DNA of 64,000 bases from Vicia villosa. Taxonomy: Eukaryota; Streptophyta; Magnoliopsida; Fabales; Fabaceae. A program made the translations under genes and the position numbers. Position 1 is the first letter of the stretch, and every line of letters begins with the position of its first letter. The notes beneath the pieces were generated by a model, which searched no databases, was not told the origin of the DNA, and saw only the letters and a program-made list of their open reading frames with translations. Of the stretch, positions 11,094-20,733 are shown piece after piece. The stretch is taken from NCBI RefSeq assembly GCF_029867415.1, contig NW_026705219.1, forward strand, positions 953,501-1,017,500. The letters run 5' to 3'.

Positions 11094-13687
11094 CCGTTGA
11101 GTAGAGTCGGTGGCACATGGATCTTATCTGCATAGATCTGGCACTTGTGACATCTCTTCACGTGTTTGTAACAGTCTGATTCCATTGTCAACCAATAGTA
11201 TCCTGCTCTTAAGATCTTCTTGGACATTGCATGCCCGTTTGAATGAGTTCCAAAGGACCCTTCATGCACTTCATGCATTAACATGTCTGCTTCGTGTCTA
11301 TCCACGCATCTGAGCAAAACCATGTCGAAGTTTCTTTTGTATAGCACATCTCCGTTCAGGAAGAAACTGCCAGAAAGTCTCCTTAGAGTTTTCTTATCTT
11401 TGTTTGATGCCCCAAGCGGGTACTCTTGAGTTTGAAGGAAGCGCTTGATGTCGTGGAACCACGGTTTATCATCGATGACTGCTTCAGTTGCAAACACATA
11501 AGCGGGCCTTTCAAGGCGCGTGATTCTGACTGTAGGCATATCATTCCAATGATTGACTTTGAACATGGAAGATAGAGTAGCCAAGGCGTCTGCCATTCGA
11601 TTCTGATCTCGAGGTATATGATGCAATTCAACCTTGTTGAAGAAAGTCAACAGACGTCTTGCATAATCTCTGTAAGGAATCAAGCCAGGGTGGTAAGTTT
11701 CCCACTTGTCTTTGATTTGGTTGATCACGAGGGCTGAATCTCCATATATGTCTAGGATCTTGATCCTTAAGTCAATGGCTTCTTCGAGACCCATGATACA
11801 AGCTTCATATTTTGCGATGTTGTTGGTACAATCAAATAGCAGTCTGGCGGAGAACGGGATATGAGTACCCTTGGGAGTGATGATGATTGCCCCAATTCCA
11901 TTTCCAAAAGCGTTTACTGCTCCATCAAAAATTAGGCCCCATCTTGATCCAGGATCAGGACCTTCTCCAGGTAATGGTTCGTCACAATCTTTCATTTTTA
12001 AGTACAAGACATCTTCATCAGGAAAGTCAAACTTGAGAGATTGATATTCATTAATTGGTTGATGCGCCAAATGATCGGCGAGAATGCTTCCTTTGACTGC
12101 TTTTTGAGCACGGTATTCAATGTCATATTCGGATAACAACATTTGCCATCGGGCAATCCTTCCTGTTAAGGCAGGCTTTTCAAAGACGTACTTGATCGGA
12201 TCCATTTTGGAGATTAACCAAGTAGTATTGTTGATCATGTATTGGCGGAGACGTTTTGAAGCCCAAGCCAAAGCACAACATGTTTTTTCGAGCATGGAGT
12301 AACGAGACTCACAATCTGTGAATTTCTTACTCAAGTAATAGATGGCATGCTCCTTCTTACCGGTTTCATCTTGTTGTCCAAGCATACAACCCATGGATTC
12401 TTCTAACACGGTAAGGTACATGATTAGTGGTCTTCCTTCAACTGGAGGAATCAATATTGGTGGTTCTAACAGGTACTCTTTGATACTGTCGAACGCTTTT
12501 TGGCAATCTTCAGTCCATACAACCCCTTGATCTTTGCGGAGAAGCTTGAAAATTGGCCCACAAGTAGCAGTCATTTGAGAGATGAATCTGGAGATATAGT
12601 TCAATCGTCCGAGAAATCCTCTTACTTGCTTTTCAGTTTTTGGTGCAGGCATCTCTTGAATAGCTCTGACTTTGTCGGGATCTACTTCAATACCTCTTTG
12701 GCTGACAATGAAACCCAAGAGTTTTCCAGATCTAACCCCAAAAGTACATTTGTTAGGATTCAAGCGAAGCTGATATTTCCTTAGTCGTTGAAACAACTTC
12801 AAAAGGTATTCAATATGTTCTTCTTTTGTGCTGGACTTGGCTATCATGTCGTCCACATAAACTTCAATTTCTTTATGCATCATGTCATGAAAGAGAGTAG
12901 TCATTGCCCTTTGGTAAGTTGCGCCTGCATTCTTCAATCCAAACGGCATCACTTTGTAGTAAAAGGTACCCCATGGGGTGATGAAAGATGTCTTCTCCAT
13001 GTCTTCAGGAGCCATCTTGATCTGATTATAACCAGAGAACCCGTCCATGAAGGAAAAGACGTTGAACTTAGCGGTGTTATCAACCAACATGTCAATATGT
13101 GGTAATGGAAAGTCATCTTTTGGACTGGCCTTGTTCAAGTCACGGTAGTCAACACACATTCTGACTTTGCCATCTTTCTTCGGAACTGGCACTATGTTGG
13201 CCAACCATTGAGGATATTCTGAGGTGACAAGGAAACCTGCGTCGAGCTGTTTTTGAACTTCCACTTTGATCTTGTTAGCCATATCAGGGTGAGTCCTTCG
13301 CAATTTCTGCTTAACTGGCGAACATTCTGGCTTCAATGGCAAGTAATGTTGAACAATATTGGTATCCAACCCAGGCATGTCTTGGTAGGACCAGGCAAAC
13401 ACGTCAACATATTCTTTGAGAAGGTCTGTCAACTTACTCTTGATATCAGCATCAAACAGCGATCCAATGGTCACTTCTTTTTTGTCTTCTTCAGAACCCA
13501 AGTTGATCTTTTCTAAAGGCTCTTTGTGAGGCAGAATGGCTCTTTCCTCGTGCTTAAGTAATCGAGAGATCTCGTCCGGAATCTCTTCTTCTTCCTCTTC
13601 TTCGGCTTCGAACACAGGAAACTCAAAGTTGGGAGAGGGCATAGGGTTATTGCATTCAATGGGTTTATCAATAGTAAATCTGCACAT
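11090..13687 (-). CDS. Ogre Pol: RT, RNase H, integrase zinc finger (truncated)
   Basis: An open frame of 865 residues. Reverse transcriptase covers about 120-330, with polymerase motif YVDD at 277-280. A first RNase H remnant is about 415-540. A second, archaeal-type RNase H is about 583-706, with D588, E628, D650 and D700 in place; this second RNase H is known from the Tat lineage. The integrase HHCC zinc finger is about 803-850, ending with CHKC at 846-849. The frame then stops after residue 865, before the catalytic core. The ATG at 13687 falls at the end of the predicted intron, so the true product is probably a Gag-Pro-Pol fusion reached by splicing at 13680/13679. This copy should make RT and RNase H but no working integrase. 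Confidence 0.93.
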   Translation of the reverse strand: MCRFTIDKPIECNNPMPSPNFEFPVFEAEEEEEEEIPDEISRLLKHEERAILPHKEPLEKINLGSEEDKKEVTIGSLFDADIKSKLTDLLKEYVDVFAWSYQDMPGLDTNIVQHYLPLKPECSPVKQKLRRTHPDMANKIKVEVQKQLDAGFLVTSEYPQWLANIVPVPKKDGKVRMCVDYRDLNKASPKDDFPLPHIDMLVDNTAKFNVFSFMDGFSGYNQIKMAPEDMEKTSFITPWGTFYYKVMPFGLKNAGATYQRAMTTLFHDMMHKEIEVYVDDMIAKSSTKEEHIEYLLKLFQRLRKYQLRLNPNKCTFGVRSGKLLGFIVSQRGIEVDPDKVRAIQEMPAPKTEKQVRGFLGRLNYISRFISQMTATCGPIFKLLRKDQGVVWTEDCQKAFDSIKEYLLEPPILIPPVEGRPLIMYLTVLEESMGCMLGQQDETGKKEHAIYYLSKKFTDCESRYSMLEKTCCALAWASKRLRQYMINNTTWLISKMDPIKYVFEKPALTGRIARWQMLLSEYDIEYRAQKAVKGSILADHLAHQPINEYQSLKFDFPDEDVLYLKMKDCDEPLPGEGPDPGSRWGLIFDGAVNAFGNGIGAIIITPKGTHIPFSARLLFDCTNNIAKYEACIMGLEEAIDLRIKILDIYGDSALVINQIKDKWETYHPGLIPYRDYARRLLTFFNKVELHHIPRDQNRMADALATLSSMFKVNHWNDMPTVRITRLERPAYVFATEAVIDDKPWFHDIKRFLQTQEYPLGASNKDKKTLRRLSGSFFLNGDVLYKRNFDMVLLRCVDRHEADMLMHEVHEGSFGTHSNGHAMSKKILRAGYYWLTMESDCYKHVKRCHKCQIYADKIHVPPTLLNG

Positions 13688-14044
13688 GTGATTTATATTT
13701 ATTTCAGAAAATTTATGAATGCAAGAGTGTATGCAGATTTTTTTTGAAAAGTTTTTTTTTATTATTTTTTTTTATTTTGGTTTTTTAGGATTACCATTTC
13801 CAGAAAAAAGCAAAAATAAAACATATAATGCAGGGAATTCAAAATGACACTTTATTTATGATTCATTTTTGAAACAAAGCCCTAAACACAAACTCATTTG
13901 TCTTGGGCAGGACAAAGAGGGAAACTTTTAAAACAAAGCCCTATACACAAAGTTATTTGGGCGGAACATTTAAAAGCAAAGCCCTATAAAACATCTCTCT
14001 GCTTTGGGCTAGGCAGGAGGTCAAAATAACAGCGAGGTGATTAC
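13680..14044 (-). other. Predicted intron between gag-pro and pol
   Basis: 365 bases. The donor GTAATC begins at 14044 inside the last Lys codon and overlaps the gag-pro stop codon. The acceptor GTGCAG ends at 13680. Removal joins AA to A, giving Lys-Phe-Thr-Ile-Asp in the pol frame without a stop. An intron here is known for Ogre; these exact borders are my reading. Unspliced RNA would give Gag-Pro only, spliced RNA Gag-Pro-Pol. Confidence 0.8.
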
Positions 14045-17000
14045 TTTGAGCGGCGAACAACATTCGGAACGTCGACAGCTTTCCAGTAGCAACGAACTCC
14101 TCTGTGTATTATGTATTCAGGAAAAATCTCCTCAGAATTATCTTCAGTTTTGACATTGACCGCTGGTCGGGCAGGATTTGAAGGTCCTGGTTTGTCAACC
14201 TTGTTCTTTGTAGAATTGAAACGGTCTTCTTCTACTTCTTGAAGAGCATATGATGAGTCACAATCTTCAGAATTTTCAGGATGTATTTCCCAGTCTTCAG
14301 GATGAAGAGACTCATTGTCAGCGACACTTTCCGAGTCAGTTGCGGGACCATCTTCCCCTTCATCTTCAAAAATGGCATTTATGTGATAATAACCATCTTC
14401 AGGATTATGAACCTTGGCAGATGCATTGAAGTTGAAATTTTCAGTAATTTCAGGCTGCTGAGGAAATTGACAAGGCTGATAAGCCTCTTCTGGTTGACTA
14501 TCATATTCAAAGGAATCTCCCCATCCAGTTGGTTGGATATCTTCCATGGAAATCTTTGAACTTTCAGGTGCAGTGTATTTCACCATATAATCAAATTTTC
14601 CACTTGGTTGTCCCAAGGTATCCCATATTTCTGCAGGAATAGGCTCATTTTCTTTAGACTTCTCTGAAGGAGGATGAAATGGTGCATACTGTTCTTCCTG
14701 AGATATATATCCCGAGTCATTGAGATAACATTTCCATTCTTCTTCAGAATCAGGTAGACCTTCTTCGATACATTCTTCGATAAGGACATTAACCTCCTGA
14801 GGAATTGGGTTAAGGAATCCTCCACTAATGAATGTCCCTTTGATCGGACGAAGGGTTTCATCCTTCTTGGTGCAGTTTGAGAATGTTGGTGAACATCCGA
14901 GACCTTCTCTGGTTTCATTCTTGGTAGGGATCACAACTTGCCCCCAGCCAGTGGTAGTTCCATCTTTTACTACTTTCACTGCCTCTTTGTAAGAAGAGAT
15001 TGATGCTTTCTTTTTGGAAGATTCGTCTTCTAAAGAGAGACCTTGGAATTGTGTTCCTTCCACATCATTAGCACTAATGAAAGAGAAATTGGATAAATGG
15101 CTCACCATTAAGGCTTGTTCTCCACTTATTGTTACCAATTTTCCATTTGTTACAAATTTTAACTTTTGGTGGAGCGTAGAAGTTACTGCCCCTGCTTCAT
15201 GGATCCATGGTCGTCCTAACAGACAGCTATAAGCAGCTTGAATGTCCATGACCTGGAAAGTGATTTGAAATATTTGTGGACCAATTGTCATGGGAAGGTT
15301 GACTTCGCCGACAACAGATTTTCGCGATCCATCAAATGCTTTGACAACTACACCACTGAACTTCATAGGCATTCCTTGGTAAGATAACCGAGCAAGAGTC
15401 GTCTTTGGCATCACATTCAAGGAAGATCCGGTGTCTACCAGCACATTGGACAAAGAGTCTGACTGACAGTTCATAGAAATGTGCAAAGCGAGATTGTGAT
15501 TTCTACCATCCTCGGGGAGTTCTTCATCACAGAAGCTTAAATTGTTACAAGCTGTTATGTTGGCTATTATCCCATCAAAGTGGTCAACAGTCACATCATG
15601 ATCTACAAAAGCCTGATCCAAAACTCTCATCAGGGCTTCCCTGTGGGCTTCTGAATTCAACAGCAATGAAAGTATTGAGATTTTTGAAGGAGTCTGCATA
15701 AGCTGATCCACAATCTTGTATTCACTTCTTTTGATAAGCTTTAAAATTTCATCAAAGTCAGGATTGACATTGGTTCCACTGGATTGACCAACATCAGTGT
15801 TTGTATTACTGACAGGAGTTTCCTCGGGATTTCCCACTGGTGTATTGATAGGATTTTGTCCGGTAGCAGGAGCAACAGGCTGCTTCGGAGGTAGTGGAGT
15901 ATACACACGTCCACTTCTTGTTACTCGACTCACATCAGCGATGTTCACAACAGATGAAAGAGTAGGTAAAGGAACTTCTTGTCCATTCTTTATCATTGTA
16001 GCATTATAGTTGTATGGAACTGCCTTGTCAGAGTCATAGGGAACAGGTCCAGGTAGACAAATGATCAAAGGAGCAGTAGGAACCTTCGGCTTGTTGTAAG
16101 TAACTTCCATGCGCTCAGGCATGTTGAAATGAGGAACGATGATGTTAACTGTAGGCATTTCCGAGTTGATATCTGAGACTAAAAGCTCATGCGGATAACA
16201 TCCTATCATGTTAACTTCATTTTCATCCCTATTTCTGTAGATCTGAATAGTACCATTATCCAACAGTACTTGGAGATCTCTTCTCACAATCGAACATCCG
16301 TGAGGATCTACACAACATATGCTACAGGAACCGTAGTGATGCTGGCGAAAACTCGGCCCTCGACAGAGAGTGGCGTGCATTTGTACCAAATCCGCTCTTG
16401 AGAAATTGATATTATAGACTCGGTATGGACCAGGACATCCATACACCATGTTTACAACATGCCCTCCATGATTGGGCAGCGGATTTGCTTGCACATTAGG
16501 ATTCAAATTTCTGAAAGAGAGGAGATTAGATCTAACCAACCTCTGAACTTCATATTTCAAAGCTATGCAATGCTCAAGATCATGGCCAGGTGCTCCTTGA
16601 TGATAAGGGCATGAGACCTCAGCTTTGTACCACCATGGGAGTTTCTCAGGTACTGGTGGTGGCGCTTTAGTTTGAACAAGACCTCTTTCAATCAAAGCAG
16701 GGTACAATTCTGTGTAGGTCATTGGAATCGGATCAAACTGTGGAGCTCTTTGTACACGATTCTGATTATTGTTAAACTGTTGAGCCTGTGGTCGAGGCTG
16801 TTGTTGTTGAAACTGCGGAGTAAACCCCGGATTCGGTGCTGTATTAACGGCTGGTGCAATAGCAGCAACCTGTCGTTGACGATTGACATTTCCTCTTGGC
16901 TTCCCTTGGGACACCATGTCAACACTTTGTTCATTCTTCTTTGGGAAACCACTTCCGAACTTTTTGGTTCCGCTTGAAGATCCACCTTCTTTAGTTAGAC

Positions 17001-18075
17001 GTCCGGTTCGGACCCCTTCTTCTAGACGCATCCCCATGTTTACCATCTCGGTGAAATCACTTGGAGCACTAGCAATCATGCGTTCATAGTAAAACGGACT
17101 GAGAGTATTCAAGAAGATCTTTGTCATCTCTTTCTCTTTTAACGGTGGATTAATCTGAGCAGCAATTTCTCTCCATCGTTGGTCATACTCTTTGAAAGCT
17201 TCATGGTCTTTCTGAGCCATGGATCGAAGCTGATCTCTGTCTGGAGCCATATCCGAGTTGTATTTGTATTGTAGGACGAAGGCCTCGCCTAAGTCATTGA
17301 AAGTTCGAATATTGGTGCTATCCAAACCTGTGTACCACTTCAGTGCGGCACCAGTCAAACTGTCTTGAAAGTAATGGATAAGCAACTGATGATTATCTGC
17401 ATAAGTAGACATCTTCCTGGCATACATCACAAGATGGCTTTGTGGACAAGAACTACCTTTGTACTTCTCAAAGTCTGGGACCTTGAATTTAGCAGGTATT
17501 TGTACACTGGGAACCAAACATAGTTCCTGGGCATTCTTTCCAAACAAATCTTTTCCACGGATAGCTTTAACTTCCAACTGCATCTTGTTAAATTGCTCTT
17601 GGAGATCTTCCACAAGATTACGCGGATTTGTGCTATCACCTTGATCATGATAAATCTCATTGCCATCATAAGGAACAGTGTGAACCGTAGGGGTCGGAAC
17701 CGTCATAGTGGGTTGAGAAAATGCCATAGTGATTTGGGAAAAAGTTACCCCTGAATGTGGAATAAACGCCGAACCTTGTGCAGCAGGCGCTTCAGTTGTG
17801 GTTGTTTGAACCCCAGAGAAATTATGGCGGAATCCTGTACCAAAGCTGAAAGGCGGGCCCCAGCCTTCTGGCATGGAGAAAGATGGAATGCCGAATGCAA
17901 CTGTAGAAACTGGAGTAGTGACTTCAGATGTTACTGTCGCTTGGCTGTTGGGTGGCGGCGGCTGATTCTGTGCGGCCATTAAGGAGTCAACCAGAGTAGT
18001 GAGACTTTCCAACTTTTCCTGAAGGGTGGTCACTGTACCACGGAGCTCAATATTCTCTTGTTCAGAGTGTTCCAT
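14041..18075 (-). CDS. Ogre Gag-protease polyprotein
   Basis: 1344 residues, uninterrupted. The first 40 are coiled-coil-like, followed by a low-complexity Pro/Gln/Thr stretch. The retrotransposon Gag (capsid) domain is about 190-360, with ALKWYTGL at 244-251. A basic, Gln-rich linker (370-450) precedes a knuckle-like C/H cluster at 489-503 (CPYH...GH...C). The aspartic protease is about 865-970 with catalytic DTG at 881-883. A short Gly-rich segment (REGLGCSP) resembles the G-patch found after some retroviral proteases. The C-terminal third is acidic. The protein should form the virus-like particle and cut itself and Pol. The ATG at 18075 is the first in the frame; 328 bases separate it from the ORF1 stop. 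Confidence 0.93.
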   Translation of the reverse strand: MEHSEQENIELRGTVTTLQEKLESLTTLVDSLMAAQNQPPPPNSQATVTSEVTTPVSTVAFGIPSFSMPEGWGPPFSFGTGFRHNFSGVQTTTTEAPAAQGSAFIPHSGVTFSQITMAFSQPTMTVPTPTVHTVPYDGNEIYHDQGDSTNPRNLVEDLQEQFNKMQLEVKAIRGKDLFGKNAQELCLVPSVQIPAKFKVPDFEKYKGSSCPQSHLVMYARKMSTYADNHQLLIHYFQDSLTGAALKWYTGLDSTNIRTFNDLGEAFVLQYKYNSDMAPDRDQLRSMAQKDHEAFKEYDQRWREIAAQINPPLKEKEMTKIFLNTLSPFYYERMIASAPSDFTEMVNMGMRLEEGVRTGRLTKEGGSSSGTKKFGSGFPKKNEQSVDMVSQGKPRGNVNRQRQVAAIAPAVNTAPNPGFTPQFQQQQPRPQAQQFNNNQNRVQRAPQFDPIPMTYTELYPALIERGLVQTKAPPPVPEKLPWWYKAEVSCPYHQGAPGHDLEHCIALKYEVQRLVRSNLLSFRNLNPNVQANPLPNHGGHVVNMVYGCPGPYRVYNINFSRADLVQMHATLCRGPSFRQHHYGSCSICCVDPHGCSIVRRDLQVLLDNGTIQIYRNRDENEVNMIGCYPHELLVSDINSEMPTVNIIVPHFNMPERMEVTYNKPKVPTAPLIICLPGPVPYDSDKAVPYNYNATMIKNGQEVPLPTLSSVVNIADVSRVTRSGRVYTPLPPKQPVAPATGQNPINTPVGNPEETPVSNTNTDVGQSSGTNVNPDFDEILKLIKRSEYKIVDQLMQTPSKISILSLLLNSEAHREALMRVLDQAFVDHDVTVDHFDGIIANITACNNLSFCDEELPEDGRNHNLALHISMNCQSDSLSNVLVDTGSSLNVMPKTTLARLSYQGMPMKFSGVVVKAFDGSRKSVVGEVNLPMTIGPQIFQITFQVMDIQAAYSCLLGRPWIHEAGAVTSTLHQKLKFVTNGKLVTISGEQALMVSHLSNFSFISANDVEGTQFQGLSLEDESSKKKASISSYKEAVKVVKDGTTTGWGQVVIPTKNETREGLGCSPTFSNCTKKDETLRPIKGTFISGGFLNPIPQEVNVLIEECIEEGLPDSEEEWKCYLNDSGYISQEEQYAPFHPPSEKSKENEPIPAEIWDTLGQPSGKFDYMVKYTAPESSKISMEDIQPTGWGDSFEYDSQPEEAYQPCQFPQQPEITENFNFNASAKVHNPEDGYYHINAIFEDEGEDGPATDSESVADNESLHPEDWEIHPENSEDCDSSYALQEVEEDRFNSTKNKVDKPGPSNPARPAVNVKTEDNSEEIFPEYIIHRGVRCYWKAVDVPNVVRRSK

Positions 18076-18403
18076 TACTCTTCTTCTGCTTGAACGAGTA
18101 TTGTATCTGTGATCTGATTGCGAGCGCGGTCGAGAAACTTTGAGACGCGACAGCTTGACGATCTAATGGAGAAAGGTCCAAAAGATGAGACTCTATACAA
18201 CAGACTCGATATGCAGAATGATGTATGCAAAAAGAAATTTATGATTTTTTCAAATATTTTAAAGATTATTTTCTTGCAAACATTTGAACACAAACAAATC
18301 TTTTATTCATTCATTTTTTTTTATTGCAATAATGGGAAATGTTACAACATTGGAGCGTAGCTCCTTACAAAAGCAAATGATAAATGAAAAAGCTAAACAA
18401 ATC

Positions 18404-19933
18404 CTAAACATCTTCATCAGACGAAGAACCAAATGCGTTGTGCAGCTTGAGCTTCATGATTTCTTTCCCATAGTGAGCTTTCAATTCGGCCTTTTCGGTC
18501 CTCAGCTTGTCAACAATATTCTTCCAATCATCAGGAGTCGGAGCGTTGCTTGTTGAACCTTCAAGATTTCTCTTGCTTTCTTTGATGTACCTTTTGATTG
18601 CAGCGTCTTTATGACGAATCTTCTCATCTTTGCTCATGAGCCATCCATCTTGACGGTAAAGAGTTTCTTCGTGATCTTTCACTCGTTTCTTCAACCTTCT
18701 GTTTTCCACATCGGTCTTACGAAACTTTTCTTCCCAAGCATCTTTCTCTATCCTCATCTTGGCTAAAGTGTCTTGGTATTCCTCCATAGTGGGAATGTTG
18801 GGCAATTGAGATACTGCAGGGAACATGGGTTTTTCATAAACATAAGGCATTTGAAACTCCTTTGCTCTTCTCTTTACCCAGCAGGTATAGGTGTCCACGG
18901 CAATGCAATTTCTCGCTTCACCTTTTTCTTTCCATCGGACGTCGTACCAAGCTCTTACCATTCTTGTTTTCAACCTTTGAGGATCATCCCCTTCTTTGTA
19001 AAAGTAGCATTCCACTGCGAGACCAAAGGGTTTAGTTGAATTTGCATACCCGAGTTGTCGTCGGGCTAAAATCGGATTGTAGTTAATTCCTCCTTGTGTA
19101 CCAATGAGGGGTACGTTGGCGAACTCTCCACAACTTTCAATGGTTTCTGTACCACAGTGAGCCAAGGTATACCAACGGATATCATTATTAGTAAGAGACA
19201 TAAGTCTTCGAGGCCAACGCAGGCCTTCTCGGTTTTCCGTGAAAATAGGAGACTCAGATAAGTGTGAAACAATCCATTTGAACAACAAAGGTGCACAACA
19301 AACAATGATTCCACCGCCTTGGCGATTCCTATGATGAACAGAGAAATACATGTCACCAAGCAAAGTCGGAACAGGATTTCCAATCAGAAAGACCTTTATG
19401 GCATTGATATCAACAAAGTCGTTGACGTTGGGAAACAGAACTAACCCATAGATGAGCAGGGCTAGTACAGCTTCAAAAGCTATCATGCTACTAGTTTCGA
19501 TGAAATCAAAGGCTTTCTTTATTAGGAAGTGTGAAGTTAGACCGGGGAGGTTTCCTTTGGTAGTCCAACTACTCTCTACTTCAGATTTCTTCAAGTGGAT
19601 ACTTGCTGCAACGACGTGTGACTTAGGAATGGCTTCCAAACCATTGTAGGGTATTTTGTCAGACACAGGAATACCCAAAAGATTGGCATATTCTTCCAAG
19701 GTCGGTACCAACTGGTAGTCTGGAAAGGTAAAACAACGGTAGACGGGATCATAGAACTGAACCAGAGTCTTGAGAAGTCCTTCATCAACATGAGTATTCA
19801 GGATAGGCAAAAGCTTTCCATAACTTTTCCTAAAATCCGAAGGATCTTGTACAAAAGATGATAACTCTATCAGTTTTCCCACATCAGGCGCTTTGAAACC
19901 ATATTTCTTGGTATGCCTCTTTACCTCTGCCAT
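18404..19933 (-). CDS. Ogre ORF1, function unknown (DUF7745-like)
   Basis: 509 residues, uninterrupted. This extra ORF before gag is a hallmark of Ogre elements; its role is not established. Residues 60-90 hold the pattern FPDYQLVPTLEEYANLLG, shared with plant mobile domain/aminotransferase-like proteins and with the legume family I recall as DUF7745. The region up to about 370 is globular and rich in aromatic residues. Residues 383-455 and 470-502 are charged and heptad-like, consistent with coiled coils, ending in an acidic SSSDEDV tail. The start at 19933 is the first ATG and lies about 780 bases after the primer site. I see no membrane segment or signal peptide. Confidence 0.85.
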   Translation of the reverse strand: MAEVKRHTKKYGFKAPDVGKLIELSSFVQDPSDFRKSYGKLLPILNTHVDEGLLKTLVQFYDPVYRCFTFPDYQLVPTLEEYANLLGIPVSDKIPYNGLEAIPKSHVVAASIHLKKSEVESSWTTKGNLPGLTSHFLIKKAFDFIETSSMIAFEAVLALLIYGLVLFPNVNDFVDINAIKVFLIGNPVPTLLGDMYFSVHHRNRQGGGIIVCCAPLLFKWIVSHLSESPIFTENREGLRWPRRLMSLTNNDIRWYTLAHCGTETIESCGEFANVPLIGTQGGINYNPILARRQLGYANSTKPFGLAVECYFYKEGDDPQRLKTRMVRAWYDVRWKEKGEARNCIAVDTYTCWVKRRAKEFQMPYVYEKPMFPAVSQLPNIPTMEEYQDTLAKMRIEKDAWEEKFRKTDVENRRLKKRVKDHEETLYRQDGWLMSKDEKIRHKDAAIKRYIKESKRNLEGSTSNAPTPDDWKNIVDKLRTEKAELKAHYGKEIMKLKLHNAFGSSSDEDV

Positions 19934-20713
19934 AACTTAATCCTAATGTTTGCAAAGAAAATTTCTCTAAATCTTTGGAAAAATCATGTTTTTATGGAAA
20001 AAAGATGGTTTTTTTTAATGAATGTATGAATGCGTGGATGCATGAATGCCACATATTCAAACATGGTAAAACAGACATGGTAATACGAACATGGTAACGC
20101 AAACATGGTACACAAACATGGTAACACAAACATGGTACACATAGGTTCAAAGGTCCAGCGTCACGAGCATGAGGTCAGAGAACCAAAAATGGGATAGTTC
20201 TAGTTAATCACCTGTACAACATGTTCTACTGATACGTCAGAGTCTACATTTTTCTTTCGGATATTACCGGCTTTCCACAATTCATCTCATGAGCCAGTAA
20301 TATTCTCAAGAAAAACTCGTCTGAGTGTGGTTCTCCGCATGACAACTATCCAAGTCTTCACCTGGATCGTTTCTGCACCACGTCCTAATAAGGCCAGGAT
20401 GGGTTGGGGTTCTACGGCCAACTCAGCTTCTACAGTTCAATGCAGCAATAATGTTTTCGCTACGAAACATGCTAAACATATATTACCAACAAGGAACCTC
20501 CACTGAGCGGAAGGATTCTCACGTACGCCTGTACATGACTATACCCTCCACCTAATTTCTTATGTGTACTTAATCCGGGTTAGGATTTGTCCATAATGTA
20601 TCACTTGTAACAGAACCACACAAGTAACAGAACCAAAGAATCACACATGTAACAAAAATTAAAATAAAAACAATAATTAGAAATAACCCTTCCTTTGGAA
20701 ACAATAAAAAGAT
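19934..20713 (-). other. Ogre leader between primer site and ORF1
   Basis: Non-coding. It holds a short array of ACATGGTAACACAA-type units at about 20056-20140, six or so copies of 14-16 bases with drift. I see no other ordered structure in it. Confidence 0.6.
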
Positions 20714-20733
20714 GGTCCCCAGTGAAGTCGCCA
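20714..20733 (-). other. Ogre primer binding site (Arg tRNA type)
   Basis: In element sense TGGCGACTTCACTGGGGACC starts six bases after the 5' LTR. It resembles the complement of the 3' end of plant tRNA-Arg(ACG) with a few differences, and Arg tRNA priming is known for Ogre. Confidence 0.8.

Noticed and set aside
10752..13516. Plus-strand open frames of 60-127 codons
   Set aside because: Antisense shadows of the Ogre pol frame.
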